The notes beneath the pieces are model-generated. The model was not told the DNA's origin and ran no database searches. It saw only the letters and a list, made by a program, of their open reading frames with translations. From a virus: DNA of 48,975 bases. The translations under genes and the position numbers were made by a program. The stretch spans positions 1 through 48,975 of the IMG/VR virus record IMGVR_UViG_3300042988_001645. One strand, given 5' to 3'. Below are positions 14,846 through 23,261 of the stretch, piece after piece (position 1 is the first letter of the stretch; every line of letters starts with the position of its first letter).

Positions 14846-16298
14846 CTCCACGCTCCCGCATCAACTGCCTGAACTGTTGGTTCAGACGTTCCTTGTCGTG
14901 AGAGATCCGGTCCAGGTACTCATCTACACCCATCCCTGAAGAGCGTAGCTTGAGCTTCTCCAGCATCCCCTTCTTCGGCCTCGTTGCAAAGAACCGTTGT
15001 ACGGTTACGTTTCGTTCACTTTCCGGCAAGTCTGCGTGGCTTCCATACCTAATCCCACGTCCTTCAACTTGACGTAGCTTCTCCTCGTTCCAGTGAGGTT
15101 CGAGGATCTGCATCAACCTCGTGCCCTTGAGGTCGAGACCCTCCCCACCAGCGGACGAAAGCATGAGCGCCCGGATCTTATTTGCGTTGTACGCCCTAAC
15201 AAGGGCGTCACGTTCGTCCTTGCCCATCTGTCCCGTGAATTCGCCGTACGGGATTCCAGAGTCCTGGAGCTTCTTCTTGTAGGGGTCGATGCCGGCGGCA
15301 AGGTAGTTCGAGTAGACGACAGCCTTCGCCTTGGGATCGACGTCGAACCGCTTCTTCAGCTCCTTGAACGCCTTGTCGATCTTGGGCGAAGAGGGCTCCC
15401 CTTCTGTGTGGTAGGGCTGCGAGAAGTTCGAGACCTGGCGCACGCCAGTGAGGAAGGCATTCAGATCGCCTGCTTCCTGCTTCGTGGGCGGTAGTCCCTT
15501 CCGGACCTTGTAGCGCACCCAGTACGGCGCCCTCTTCATCAGGGTGTCGTAGATGTCGAGCTGCGACTGGGACATCGGAACACGGTGCGTCTCTCGCTTC
15601 ACCGATGGGAAGTTCTCCTGCTGCCCCTCGTGGTAGTCGACCCACTTGTTTAGGGTCTTCTTCAGCGTCGGCCTCTGGGCTGGATTGAGGACCGGGATCG
15701 AGGCAGGCTTCACCCCGCGGATGGCGCCCCAGAATCCAGGGCTCTGCCGGAGCTGGGCGATGTACTTGTCCTCGAACTGCTTGCGGTCCTCGGGCAGAAC
15801 CTTCCCACCCGCCGCCATGTTGACGAGCGGTGCCATGTCGGAAGGGCGGTTGTAGAGGACGGACCCGGTGAGAAGCAGCCGCTTCTTGGCCTTGTTCTTC
15901 TTCAAGGTCTCGTAGGTCTTTGTACCAGTTTCACGCGCTCGGTGCGCCTCATCCACCACCATCATCGGACTCTGGGGCGGCAGGCCCTTCCGGGCGATGT
16001 TCTGCATCGAGACGATGTTCGTCTTGGGATGCTTCCCCTTCGTGTGCTTCTTGATCTCCTTGCGGTAGTTCGCCTGGAGAGATGCAGGCACCACTACGTC
16101 CGCCGGCAGTTGAAGAGCGTCCTGGGCGGCGATGGCGGTGAGGGTCTTCCCGGAGCCGAGACCGTGCGCCACGACCAAGCCCGGCTGGTCTTTCCGCTGG
16201 ATCTTGTCGACGACCCGTTTCTGGTGCGGCTGGAGCGCCGTTTCCACGGCCGCTTCCTTCAGTAGTCGGGCGGCCGCTAGGAAGGCGTCGAAGCGCAT
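14835..16298 (-). CDS. SNF2/DEAH-type superfamily 2 helicase
   Basis: A 487-residue SF2 ATPase. The motifs seen are a Q-like ALQPHQKRVV, Walker A HGLGSGKT (45-52), DEAH (116-119), LLLTGS (141-146), and a C-terminal RecA-like lobe with VVYSNYLAAG, SAGGEGLDLKGTR and QVEGRGIRYGSH (motif VI). Order and length fit SNF2-like phage translocases, which remodel protein-DNA complexes or branched DNA. The start at 16298 is the last ATG before the helicase domain; longer in-frame extensions run into the divergent gene and are not protein-like. The N-terminus (MRFDAFLAAARLLKEAA) is helical. Confidence 0.88.
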   Translation of the reverse strand: MRFDAFLAAARLLKEAAVETALQPHQKRVVDKIQRKDQPGLVVAHGLGSGKTLTAIAAQDALQLPADVVVPASLQANYRKEIKKHTKGKHPKTNIVSMQNIARKGLPPQSPMMVVDEAHRARETGTKTYETLKKNKAKKRLLLTGSVLYNRPSDMAPLVNMAAGGKVLPEDRKQFEDKYIAQLRQSPGFWGAIRGVKPASIPVLNPAQRPTLKKTLNKWVDYHEGQQENFPSVKRETHRVPMSQSQLDIYDTLMKRAPYWVRYKVRKGLPPTKQEAGDLNAFLTGVRQVSNFSQPYHTEGEPSSPKIDKAFKELKKRFDVDPKAKAVVYSNYLAAGIDPYKKKLQDSGIPYGEFTGQMGKDERDALVRAYNANKIRALMLSSAGGEGLDLKGTRLMQILEPHWNEEKLRQVEGRGIRYGSHADLPESERNVTVQRFFATRPKKGMLEKLKLRSSGMGVDEYLDRISHDKERLNQQFRQLMRERGDDQ

Positions 16299-16312
16299 CC
16301 CATCTTCATACA

Positions 16313-16391
16313 ACCTCGGACTCGGCGTGCAAAGACCTCGTCTGGAAGGGGATAAGAACCTGAGCAGGAACCCCCCGTATTTCCGAGGTCT
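16313..16391. promoter_or_regulatory. Inverted repeats in divergent intergenic region
   Basis: The 96-base gap between the divergent helicase and DUF5131 genes holds three copies of a CCTCG core: ACCTCGGA (16313-16320), AGACCTCG (16333-16340), and TCCGAGGT/CGAGGTCT (16382-16391) in inverse orientation. Such spaced inverted copies could be operator half-sites controlling both genes. No clear -35/-10 pair is visible on either strand. Confidence 0.35.
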
Positions 16392-16394
16392 AAA

Positions 16395-17126
16395 ATGGCC
16401 GATCGAGGTTTTTCTCCGTTTGCGATGATCCACATGAACGTCTTGGTGGGTTGCATGTTGGTGTCGGATGGATGCAAGCACTGCTGGGCCGCCCACTGCG
16501 TCAGCAGGATGAAAGACGCAAAACTCTACAAAGGCCTGCTGAAGTTCACGAACACCAACGGGTGGACGTGGACCGGGAAACAGATCTTCGTCCCGAAAGC
16601 TCTGAAGGTCGCCAGCCGTTACAAGAACAGGAACATCTGGGTCGCACCGCACTCCGACGTGTTCCTGGAGTCCACCTCTCTCGAAACCATCGCTCTGATC
16701 TACGCGACGTTTTACGAGAATCCGTCGAACAACTTCTTCGTGCTGACGAAGCGTATCGAGCGGATGCATCAGTTGTGCACTGACGGCACGCTGCATAAGG
16801 AGGTGGAGAAGGTCCTGGGGCGTACGGTCGTATGGCCGCCGCCCAATGTGATGGACGGAGTGAGCATTGAGAGCGAGCGCACTGCCCAGGCTCGTCTCCC
16901 GGTCCTGCGCGACATGCCGTCGCCGTACCGGGTCATCTCGGCGCAGCCCCTGTTGAAGCACGTGAACTTCTCGCCGTGGATTTCGGACGGCAAGGTCCGG
17001 CTGGTGTTGATGGGGCCGGAGGCAGGACCGATGAGCCGTGAAACTGACTGGCCTGTGTTGGCGGATGTGGAGTCCCAACTGGTGCGGAGCCGGGTTCCGC
17101 ATCTGACCATGTGCTACCCGGTATAG
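16395..17126 (+). CDS. DUF5131 (phage Gp37/Gp68) family protein
   Basis: A 243-residue protein with the family's signature features: the Cys motif GC-x6-C-xx-C (C20, C27, C30; VGCMLVSDGCKHCWA), then SDVF, VLTKRIERM, the segment VMDGVSIESE, YRVISAQPLL, and LVLMGPEAGP. The Cys pattern resembles metal or Fe-S binding and the fold is thought to be TIM-barrel-like, but the biochemical role of the family is not established. It is found in many phages and prophages. It is divergent to the helicase and followed by a basic protein 10 bases away. The Shine-Dalgarno is weak. Confidence 0.85.
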   Translation: MADRGFSPFAMIHMNVLVGCMLVSDGCKHCWAAHCVSRMKDAKLYKGLLKFTNTNGWTWTGKQIFVPKALKVASRYKNRNIWVAPHSDVFLESTSLETIALIYATFYENPSNNFFVLTKRIERMHQLCTDGTLHKEVEKVLGRTVVWPPPNVMDGVSIESERTAQARLPVLRDMPSPYRVISAQPLLKHVNFSPWISDGKVRLVLMGPEAGPMSRETDWPVLADVESQLVRSRVPHLTMCYPV

Positions 17127-17136
17127 GAGAAAGACC

Positions 17137-17712
17137 ATGCTCGGACAGGAAAAGATGGAGAAGTTGAAGGAGCGCACCAAGGCGATGATGATCGAGTACA
17201 AGAAGTTCCCGAGGGCGGAGCTCATCAACGACCAGCACGACGAGGCCGTGGACAAGGCTCTCCGGGAGCAGGGGTACAAGGGCCCCATCCCGAACGGTTC
17301 GTTCCACGGCCGGGTCCGCAAGATCGTCATCGCCGGGTACGCCCCGATGCCCCTCAGCCCGGGAGACCTGGCTGAGATGTCCGCTGCGCTTCCCCGCAAG
17401 CCGCAGCACGTCCTCGCTCAGAAGAAGAAGGGCGTCCGCAAGATGAAGCCCATCGAGAAGGCCGTCGTGCTCAAGCACGGCAAGTCGAAGAAGTCGGCCA
17501 ACAACCGCAACAACCTGAGGGCCAAGAACCCGTCGATCCCGGTCGGCCTGCCCCCGCCCCCGAAGGAGTTCTACGAGACCGTCGGGAAGCTGGTGCCGAT
17601 GATGACCGCTGCCGGCCTGTCCCACTTCCGGGTCATCCGGAACGACGACGGCATGGTCGACATCGAGTTCGAGGTCCGCCGGACCTACCGCCACCCGATC
17701 GGCCGGGCGTAG
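17137..17712 (+). CDS. Basic hypothetical protein
   Basis: A 191-residue protein with AGGAG before the ATG. It is Lys/Arg-rich, mainly at 90-125 (AQKKKGVRKMKPIEK, KSKKSANNRNN), which suggests nucleic-acid binding. A Pro stretch (GLPPPPKEFYETV) precedes a C-terminal alpha/beta segment (FRVIRNDDGMVDIEFEVRR). No family is recognised. It shares an operon with the DUF5131 gene and is closed by a strong terminator. Confidence 0.75.
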   Translation: MLGQEKMEKLKERTKAMMIEYKKFPRAELINDQHDEAVDKALREQGYKGPIPNGSFHGRVRKIVIAGYAPMPLSPGDLAEMSAALPRKPQHVLAQKKKGVRKMKPIEKAVVLKHGKSKKSANNRNNLRAKNPSIPVGLPPPPKEFYETVGKLVPMMTAAGLSHFRVIRNDDGMVDIEFEVRRTYRHPIGRA

Positions 17713-17717
17713 GTTCA

Positions 17718-17755
17718 AAGAGCTTGGGTCCTCACCGACCAAGCTCTTGTTTTTT
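17718..17755 (+). terminator. Rho-independent terminator between convergent genes
   Basis: A perfect 10-bp stem AAGAGCTTGG (17718-17727) / CCAAGCTCTT (17739-17748), an 11-base loop, then G and TTTTTT. It ends the plus-strand pair and separates it from the convergent lysis/tail block, whose last stop codon sits in the T-run. Confidence 0.88.
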
Positions 17756-18191
17756 AGCCCTCTGCCGAGACGCCAAGGAACTTCTTGGCGATGGCCGCGG
17801 CAAGAACGCTGGCAGCTCCTCCGAGAGCGGCCGCGATGAATCCCCAAGGACTCTCCCCCTTCTCGATAGGGGGTGGGGGAGCCGGAGGACATGCCGGGCA
17901 CCCAGGACAGTTGCAGACGAAAGTCTGCGGCGCCGCGGCCACGGGCGCTGCGGCAACCTGAACGACTCGGTCCCGGTAGACGACCCTCTCGTAGTAGATG
18001 GGCCCTGCTTCAACCTTCTCGGGCGCCATTGTCTCGATGCGAGCAGGTGGCGGGGCGGACTCCACAATAGGTGGCGGCGGTAGAGGGCCAAGGTCCCCCC
18101 TCGTCTCCTCTACCGCCGCCTCGGTTGGCTTGCTTTGGATACCAGAGCAGCCAAGCATCAAGCTAAGTATCAAGCAGGTAGCAAGTCGCAT
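17754..18191 (-). CDS. Lipoprotein with C-terminal membrane segment; spanin candidate
   Basis: A 145-residue protein. It has a lipoprotein signal peptide (RLATCLILSLMLGC, lipidated Cys at 15), a Pro-rich periplasmic region (PLPPPPIVESAPPPA, PPAPPPP), four clustered cysteines (CNCPGCPAC, 93-101) and a hydrophobic C-terminal segment (WGFIAAALGGAASVLAAAIA, about 116-135) followed by KK. A lipobox plus a C-terminal transmembrane segment is the layout of a unimolecular spanin, which spans inner and outer membranes and disrupts the latter at lysis. Alternatively it is the o-spanin partner of the upstream membrane protein, whose stop overlaps its ATG. It is the last gene of the minus-strand block. 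Confidence 0.7.
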   Translation of the reverse strand: MRLATCLILSLMLGCSGIQSKPTEAAVEETRGDLGPLPPPPIVESAPPPARIETMAPEKVEAGPIYYERVVYRDRVVQVAAAPVAAAPQTFVCNCPGCPACPPAPPPPIEKGESPWGFIAAALGGAASVLAAAIAKKFLGVSAEG

Positions 18192-18970
18192 CACCGGCCC
18201 CGCAACACCGCGGCCGCACCACCCTGCACCGTCATGACCGGAAGTTCCGGCTTCGGCATCCACGGCGTACCGAAGGTCAGGTCGATGTTGAACTCGATCT
18301 GGGTGTTGAAGAGGAACGGAAGTGGTGGGAACGCCAGCACCGGGCCCACCGCCCACCCGATGTTGTCGACCTGTCCCCGAATGCCGCCGCCCCATCCCGG
18401 CAGAGAGTTCGTCGGCTCCTTCTGCATGACGGCGACGGTCTTGGACGCCGAGAAGATGGACGAGAAGAGCTTGGCCTTCGGGAGCGGCGTGTCTCGCCAG
18501 CAAGCAGCCTGCCCCACGATGACGTGGTTGTTGTTCTTCGTCTCGTAGGTGATCTCGTCGGCTTCGACATGACCAGTAGCCCCGGGGGGAAGCAGACAGT
18601 CCACGGTCGTCCCATCAGGGCACGGAATGGCGACAGGCGGCCCCTCAACAGGGACCTCTTTGGTCTGCCACTTCACGACCTCGATGACTGTCGGCTTCTT
18701 CCCCAGGGTATCTTTGAGGCGCTGGACCTCGTTCTCCAGAGCAGCGTTCTCCATGAGGAGCTTCTGCTCCAGGGCCTTGAGGTCGGCCTTGGCGGCTTGC
18801 GCTTCGACAATGAGATCCGCCTTCACGAGCTTCTCGCGCTCGATGTAGGACGCGAGCTCGTTGCGGGCGCTGCGCGCACTGTTCCAGGCGAGCACCAGAA
18901 GAATCACGACAAGCAAAGTGACTGCTCGGAAGATCCAGGGCAACCACGGCTTCAGCTTGTCGAAGAACAT
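18191..18970 (-). CDS. Membrane-anchored coiled-coil protein; i-spanin-like candidate
   Basis: A 259-residue protein with one N-terminal membrane segment (about 12-30, WIFRAVTLLVVILLVLAWNS), then a coiled coil (about 33-92, with ENAALENEVQRLKDTLG), and a larger C-terminal domain with two Cys near 117 and 125. N-terminal anchor plus periplasmic coiled coil resembles Rz-type i-spanins, but it is about 100 residues longer than usual, and the C-terminal beta-like domain (AVGPVLAFPPLPFLFNTQ) is extra. It lies directly between a holin-like gene and the lipoprotein gene. Function remains inferred. Confidence 0.65.
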   Translation of the reverse strand: MFFDKLKPWLPWIFRAVTLLVVILLVLAWNSARSARNELASYIEREKLVKADLIVEAQAAKADLKALEQKLLMENAALENEVQRLKDTLGKKPTVIEVVKWQTKEVPVEGPPVAIPCPDGTTVDCLLPPGATGHVEADEITYETKNNNHVIVGQAACWRDTPLPKAKLFSSIFSASKTVAVMQKEPTNSLPGWGGGIRGQVDNIGWAVGPVLAFPPLPFLFNTQIEFNIDLTFGTPWMPKPELPVMTVQGGAAAVLRGR

Positions 18971-18977
18971 GTAGAGC

Positions 18978-19280
18978 TCAGGGAGTCGGAGGAGGTGAGT
19001 TCGTGACCCCAGGTACGGAGGCAGGAGGTACTACGTTCTTGTCGCCGAGGTTGATGGCGCCAACGACGCCAAAGAGTCCGGCCACGCCGAGGCGCTTCAA
19101 CCAGTCCTGCCACGACCATTCCACCGCGACGTCGATGCCAGCGGCGAGGACCTGGGTGAGGATCCCTGCGAGCCAGGCAATGAAACCGCGCGCCCATCGC
19201 CGAATCTTCAGCGGGTCGCCGTGGAACCACTCGATGAGCCGGTGGATCTTGCCGTTCTCGTCGTTGAGGAAGTCGAACAT
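18978..19280 (-). CDS. Putative holin
   Basis: A 100-residue protein with two hydrophobic segments, about 31-51 (RGFIAWLAGILTQVLAAGID) and 62-78 (KRLGVAGLFGVVGAINLG), joined by a short Trp-rich turn (VEWSWQDW); the C-terminal tail is Pro-rich. Size and topology fit a small holin with two membrane spans, and the neighbours are spanin-like. Start ATG 19280 has GGAGGG at about 10 bases; an in-frame ATG at 19340 lacks one. No endolysin gene is recognised next to it, which lowers certainty about a full lysis cassette. Confidence 0.6.
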   Translation of the reverse strand: MFDFLNDENGKIHRLIEWFHGDPLKIRRWARGFIAWLAGILTQVLAAGIDVAVEWSWQDWLKRLGVAGLFGVVGAINLGDKNVVPPASVPGVTNSPPPTP

Positions 19281-19363
19281 CGGAACACCCTCCAATCCAC
19301 TCAGCGTAGAGGCAAAGCCGAGTGGTGGGTATCCCGTCATCTGGGTTGTAAGAGCCGTCCCTA

Positions 19364-19816
19364 CTAATCCTCACTCAGATGCGACTTCATGAAGGCGAAG
19401 ACCATGTCCCACTTCTGCGCGGCGGTCAGGTCATTCCAGTCCTTCTGCGTCATGTTCTCGAAACCTTCGAGCTTCTTCGACGCCTTCACGGCCTGTTTGC
19501 TGGTACGAACTGCGGTCCGACGTGCGTTGCGAGCCTGAAGGGCCGCGGCTTCGGCACTCTTCATCACGACGGCGCCGTCAGAGTACTGAAGCAGATCCCA
19601 CGGCAGGTTGAGTTCGTGGTCGTTGGTGTAGAGCCCCGTCAACAAAGCACGAACGTCGGAAAGAGAGACGTCGGCGAAGACGTACTCGTTCTGTGGCTTT
19701 TTCAACCCACCGTTCTCGACCGCAAAACGGTAGAGGAACTCCTCTGCTCTGCCGGTAAGACCTTCCGGAAAGCGGAATGCGTAGTTTCCGGACGCTCTGT
19801 CGAAGACGAGGACCAT
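19364..19816 (-). CDS. Hypothetical protein downstream of the tail fibre
   Basis: A 150-residue protein, 9 bases after the fibre stop, with GAGG inside the fibre's 3' end as ribosome site. The N-terminal half is an alpha/beta domain (MVLVFDRASGNYAFRFPEG…); the C-terminal half is helical and basic (AAALQARNARRTAVRTSKQAVKA split by Ala/Lys), ending WDMVFAFMKSHLSED. Genes in this place often encode fibre chaperones, but I see no specific motif. The 83-base gap after it holds only the next gene's ribosome site. Confidence 0.65.
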   Translation of the reverse strand: MVLVFDRASGNYAFRFPEGLTGRAEEFLYRFAVENGGLKKPQNEYVFADVSLSDVRALLTGLYTNDHELNLPWDLLQYSDGAVVMKSAEAAALQARNARRTAVRTSKQAVKASKKLEGFENMTQKDWNDLTAAQKWDMVFAFMKSHLSED

Positions 19817-19825
19817 TTGCCAGCC

Positions 19826-22606
19826 TCAGTTGAACCCGACGATCGTGAAGGGGAGATTTATAAACACTGGGGCATCCCCCTGATTGGGGTCGTGCCACAT
19901 GTATCCAGCGGAGCACACAAATGAAACCCCGTCGCCGCTAGGAACAGCCTTGTTCCAGAAAAACCAGGCGTAGCCATTGTCGGCTTGATTGACCGACATG
20001 GCCACCCACGTGGTGGCTGAAGGGAATGTGACTACGCCACCAGACGCCGTCACCCCAGCCGTACCACTGATCAGGTTCCCAGCCGAATCGCACTTCGCAG
20101 CGCCTGTTACGGTTGCATTTCCAACGGACGGGAATGTGTGCGTGTGATCCGACGCGGCGTACGGATGGGAATGAGTCGGAGCCTTTCCATCCAGAGCATT
20201 CTGGAGCCCGGTGACCTCCGAGATCGAGTGGTTGTGGGCTCCGGTAGTGTGGGTGTGGTCCGACGCAGCGTATGGATGTTCGTGGGTCGGCGCTTTCCCG
20301 TCTAGAGCGCCCTGGAGTCCCGAGATCCCCGAGATCTCGTGACCGTGCGTGTCTGAAGCGTATGGATGGGAATGAGTCGGGGCTTTCCCGTCCAAAGCAC
20401 CCTGAAGACCCGAGATCCCAGAGATCTCATGGCCATGCGTATTCAGAGAGTACGGGTGGTCGTGCGTCGGTGCTTTCCCGTCCAGGGTAGTTTGGAGCTC
20501 AGAAACATCGCTGATGGCGTGGGTGTGGATCGTCGGTGCCTTGCCGTTGATCTGGCCCTGGAGCCCAGTATCGGCCACCCCCCACAGACGATGCTCTTCA
20601 GCGATCGCATCGCTGAGGTCGATGTCGGCCTGCGACCTGATGCCGGCCTCTTCCGAGATGGCCAGGCTCAGGTCTGCGTGGGTGTGGAGAGATTTTGCGT
20701 CCGAACCAGTACCGCCGGTCAGGATATCGACGTGGTCCTTTGTGAGGGCAACGTCCTGCTCTCCGATCTTCGCGAGAGTCAGGTAGCCCTTCTCTCCGTC
20801 GAAAGTGGCCCGGACGCCGGGGACGCCATTCACGCCACCTGCCTGAATGTACCCGGCAGCGTAGAGCGTTCCTCGAACTGTGGTGACCGCCCCGCTCTTG
20901 CCGATGTCGACGCCAGTCGCTCCGGCCCCGATGTCGACATTCGATCCTGCCGTGTCGAGCGTTCTACGAACCGAGCCATCCGGGGTCCTCAGGTTACTGA
21001 GGACAACCTGCGTACCGCTCGGAGCGATCGGGTTCGTGGGGATGAGCCGAACGTTGCTGAGCTCGATGACGACGTTGGCTGGAGTGGCGGCGAAGTAGAA
21101 GCCGCCCGAGAAGCCGATCTGGATGTCCGGCGTGGCGCCACGGATGTTGATGGACTGAGAGACTGTGTACCCACCAGCCGGGGCGACCTGATTCTCCAGG
21201 AGGACGAGCTCGATGGTATCGGCACCTGGAGAGGTAGCGACCCAGGCCAGGGCCGTGACGAGATCCGGGAAGTCGCCGGAGGTGCCGACCGTGACGAACG
21301 GCGTGTACGGCATGAACGACGGAGCGGATAGCCAGTCCACCGGACGGTTTCGGTAGTTGGCCGGCACGGCGGCCCAGATATCCACCGTCTGTCCAGAAAC
21401 GATGGGCGGGGAAATCGTGAGCTTGACCCCGACAGAGAACGGACCTCGGTAGACCGTCAGAGTCCCATACGAGCCGCCCGACTCCTTGACGGTGGAGAGC
21501 TCGACGTATGGGTGGTGTTCGTGGACGATCTCGCCGACTCGTGCCAGCTCTTGCGCGGACATGGGGCGCAAGGCGACGTGGGCCGGGTCCAGGATCTCCT
21601 CGACGATCCAGCGGTAGCCGTTGTTGCTCCAGCTCTTGGTCGAGGATCCGGTGATCCTGGCGTAGTCGCCGACTCGCACTCCCGAAGAGCTGCCAATACG
21701 AACGACCCTACCGTTCGGGATTTCGAGAATGTCGGTGACGAGGACCTGTTTCTCGGCCCCCAGAGCCTGCGTGCCGTCGGCATGGGCCACCGCCGTCACG
21801 GCGGAGCGGGACTGCTTCCCGGTGCTCTCGTCGACTAGGAAGAAGAACCTGGTCAGGGTAGTGGGAGAAGAAGATGCGTTGAGGATCTCCCCCGCCCCGA
21901 AACCAGACGGACCGCCATCCACGAAGACCTTCTGGTCCGGGGCAATGATCCCAAGATCGAGAACAGTCGCCGGGCCAGGGGTCGAACCGATCTTCTTGTA
22001 GACGATCTCGTCGCGCATCAGCTCGCTGTAGAGAACGTCCGTGTTGGACATCACCCGACCGAACACCCGGGTCAGGGTCTCGGAGGTGACGCTCTCGCCA
22101 GGCACCATGAGCGCGGTGTCGTAGGCGTTGCCGATGCGTCCTTCTGGCGCACTGGGCTGGTCCCCACCGGCGGCGAAGAAGTCCTGCTCGCTGATGTTGA
22201 ACCCAAGAGCGGTGGCGGCGGAGCCTCCAACGACGCGGAGGTAGATGTTCGAGGAGGACGAGATCTGCGAAGAGCGAACTCCGATGCACCCGTCGGCATC
22301 GAAAGCGACGAGAGCCGCCTCCTCGAATGCCGGGCCGTTCAGGTCGAGAAGGGCCTGGGAAAAGGCGACGATGCCGGTGGTGGAGGCGGAGACGCTGGCC
22401 TCCACGGTGATGATGGATCCATCCGCCGGACTGACCGTCTCGATCTCCAACGTGCCGCCGTTTGCCGGCAGGCCGGAGAAGTACGGCAGCGCCTGGTTCT
22501 GGTCGGCGTTGTTGCGCCTCTTGTTGCCGCGGATGGACGGGGTCGGCGGTCGACGGAGAGCCGTACCGACGAGATGGGGCCGCCTGAAGTAATTCATCTT
22601 CGACAT
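19826..22606 (-). CDS. Tail fibre protein with His-rich repeats
   Basis: A 926-residue fibre. The N-terminal about 350 residues are beta-rich and probably attach to the baseplate. A middle segment (about 480-640) has beta-helix or beta-sandwich features. Residues about 685-829 consist of repeats of the type DGKAPTHxHPYA…HGHEISGISGLQ with many HxH triplets. The last about 100 residues (from FPSVGNATVTGA) form a likely C-terminal receptor-binding tip. HxH motifs in T4 gp37 coordinate metal along the trimer axis; the same is likely here. GGGAG precedes the ATG. Confidence 0.85.
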   Translation of the reverse strand: MSKMNYFRRPHLVGTALRRPPTPSIRGNKRRNNADQNQALPYFSGLPANGGTLEIETVSPADGSIITVEASVSASTTGIVAFSQALLDLNGPAFEEAALVAFDADGCIGVRSSQISSSSNIYLRVVGGSAATALGFNISEQDFFAAGGDQPSAPEGRIGNAYDTALMVPGESVTSETLTRVFGRVMSNTDVLYSELMRDEIVYKKIGSTPGPATVLDLGIIAPDQKVFVDGGPSGFGAGEILNASSSPTTLTRFFFLVDESTGKQSRSAVTAVAHADGTQALGAEKQVLVTDILEIPNGRVVRIGSSSGVRVGDYARITGSSTKSWSNNGYRWIVEEILDPAHVALRPMSAQELARVGEIVHEHHPYVELSTVKESGGSYGTLTVYRGPFSVGVKLTISPPIVSGQTVDIWAAVPANYRNRPVDWLSAPSFMPYTPFVTVGTSGDFPDLVTALAWVATSPGADTIELVLLENQVAPAGGYTVSQSINIRGATPDIQIGFSGGFYFAATPANVVIELSNVRLIPTNPIAPSGTQVVLSNLRTPDGSVRRTLDTAGSNVDIGAGATGVDIGKSGAVTTVRGTLYAAGYIQAGGVNGVPGVRATFDGEKGYLTLAKIGEQDVALTKDHVDILTGGTGSDAKSLHTHADLSLAISEEAGIRSQADIDLSDAIAEEHRLWGVADTGLQGQINGKAPTIHTHAISDVSELQTTLDGKAPTHDHPYSLNTHGHEISGISGLQGALDGKAPTHSHPYASDTHGHEISGISGLQGALDGKAPTHEHPYAASDHTHTTGAHNHSISEVTGLQNALDGKAPTHSHPYAASDHTHTFPSVGNATVTGAAKCDSAGNLISGTAGVTASGGVVTFPSATTWVAMSVNQADNGYAWFFWNKAVPSGDGVSFVCSAGYMWHDPNQGDAPVFINLPFTIVGFN
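20120..20551 (-). repeat. Tandem repeats coding for His-rich fibre shaft
   Basis: About five in-frame units lie inside the fibre gene, each beginning GKAPT. Units 2 and 3 are 30 codons each and differ at few positions; unit 4 is 37 codons and the first is 22. Each contains one or more HxH triplets (HDH, HGH, HSH, HEH, HTH, HNH). Because the units are similar at DNA level, recombination could change shaft length. Confidence 0.85.
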
Positions 22607-22616
22607 GCGGTCTCCC

Positions 22617-23261
22617 TCAGAAGCGGATTTCCCACTCGACCTGGAACTCCAAGGCCTGGGTCTTCTCGATGGGCTCGACGAGCGACTTGTAGGCGGCGGG
22701 CGACTGGAAAGGTCCGGAATCCTTGTCGATGGCGCGCTGCCCGGCTTCGAAAGAGTTCTGGTGGCCGTTCGTGAAGAGTCCGAGCTCGCTGATGAAGCGC
22801 GAGTTCACCTCACCGAAGGTCAGGTCCGTCTCGGAAAGCGTCTTCACGTAGCGGACGGTCGTCCTGGTGGGGCGGAGAGGGAAGTCGGTGGCCGAGTGGT
22901 CGAGCGAGACGAGGAACCGGTTGGCGGTGATCTCCATCGGCTCCTTCAGGGCGACGACCGTGGCGTCTTCCGTCTGAAGACCTGCCCCGACGCCGAGGTA
23001 GAAGATGCGGTCGTTGCGCTGGGGGGTCGAGCCGTTCGCCGCGTACGTCATTAGCATCGCGAGGAACTCGCGGCCGGTGTTCGTCCAGATGTTGTGCCCT
23101 TCCCGGTAGGACCCGGGGACGATCTTGCCACGCTCCCGGCAGAGAGCCCTGACCCAGCCCTTCACCTCGACGACGCTCCTGTCGTCCCACTCCCGAAGAA
23201 TGAGCCCCGACTTGAGCCGTACGCGGCCAGAGTCTCCGACATGGACGAAATCGCTCGGCAT
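22617..23261 (-). CDS. Tail/baseplate-associated structural protein
   Basis: A 214-residue protein lying between the fibre and the 1413-residue baseplate protein, with its start right next to the latter's stop. The N-terminal part (GRVRLKSGLILREWDDRSVVEV) and middle (GREFLAMLMTYAANGS) lead into beta-rich sequence (RFLVSLDHSATDFPL, FISELGLFTNG), ending FQVEWEIRF. Proteins with a short positively charged start and a 'SELGLF' strand are seen in phage tail/baseplate clusters; the family is not certain. Likely a virion component linking fibre and baseplate. Confidence 0.65.
   Translation of the reverse strand: MPSDFVHVGDSGRVRLKSGLILREWDDRSVVEVKGWVRALCRERGKIVPGSYREGHNIWTNTGREFLAMLMTYAANGSTPQRNDRIFYLGVGAGLQTEDATVVALKEPMEITANRFLVSLDHSATDFPLRPTRTTVRYVKTLSETDLTFGEVNSRFISELGLFTNGHQNSFEAGQRAIDKDSGPFQSPAAYKSLVEPIEKTQALEFQVEWEIRF

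Noticed and set aside
16299-16350. TTTGCA-17-TATGAA as a promoter for the helicase
   Set aside because: Spacing is good, but both hexamers match only four of six positions and the start point would fall on the start codon itself; too weak to list.
20120-20551. Tandem repeats considered as a CRISPR array
   Set aside because: The units are in frame with the fibre gene, have no unique spacers, and encode His-rich shaft repeats.
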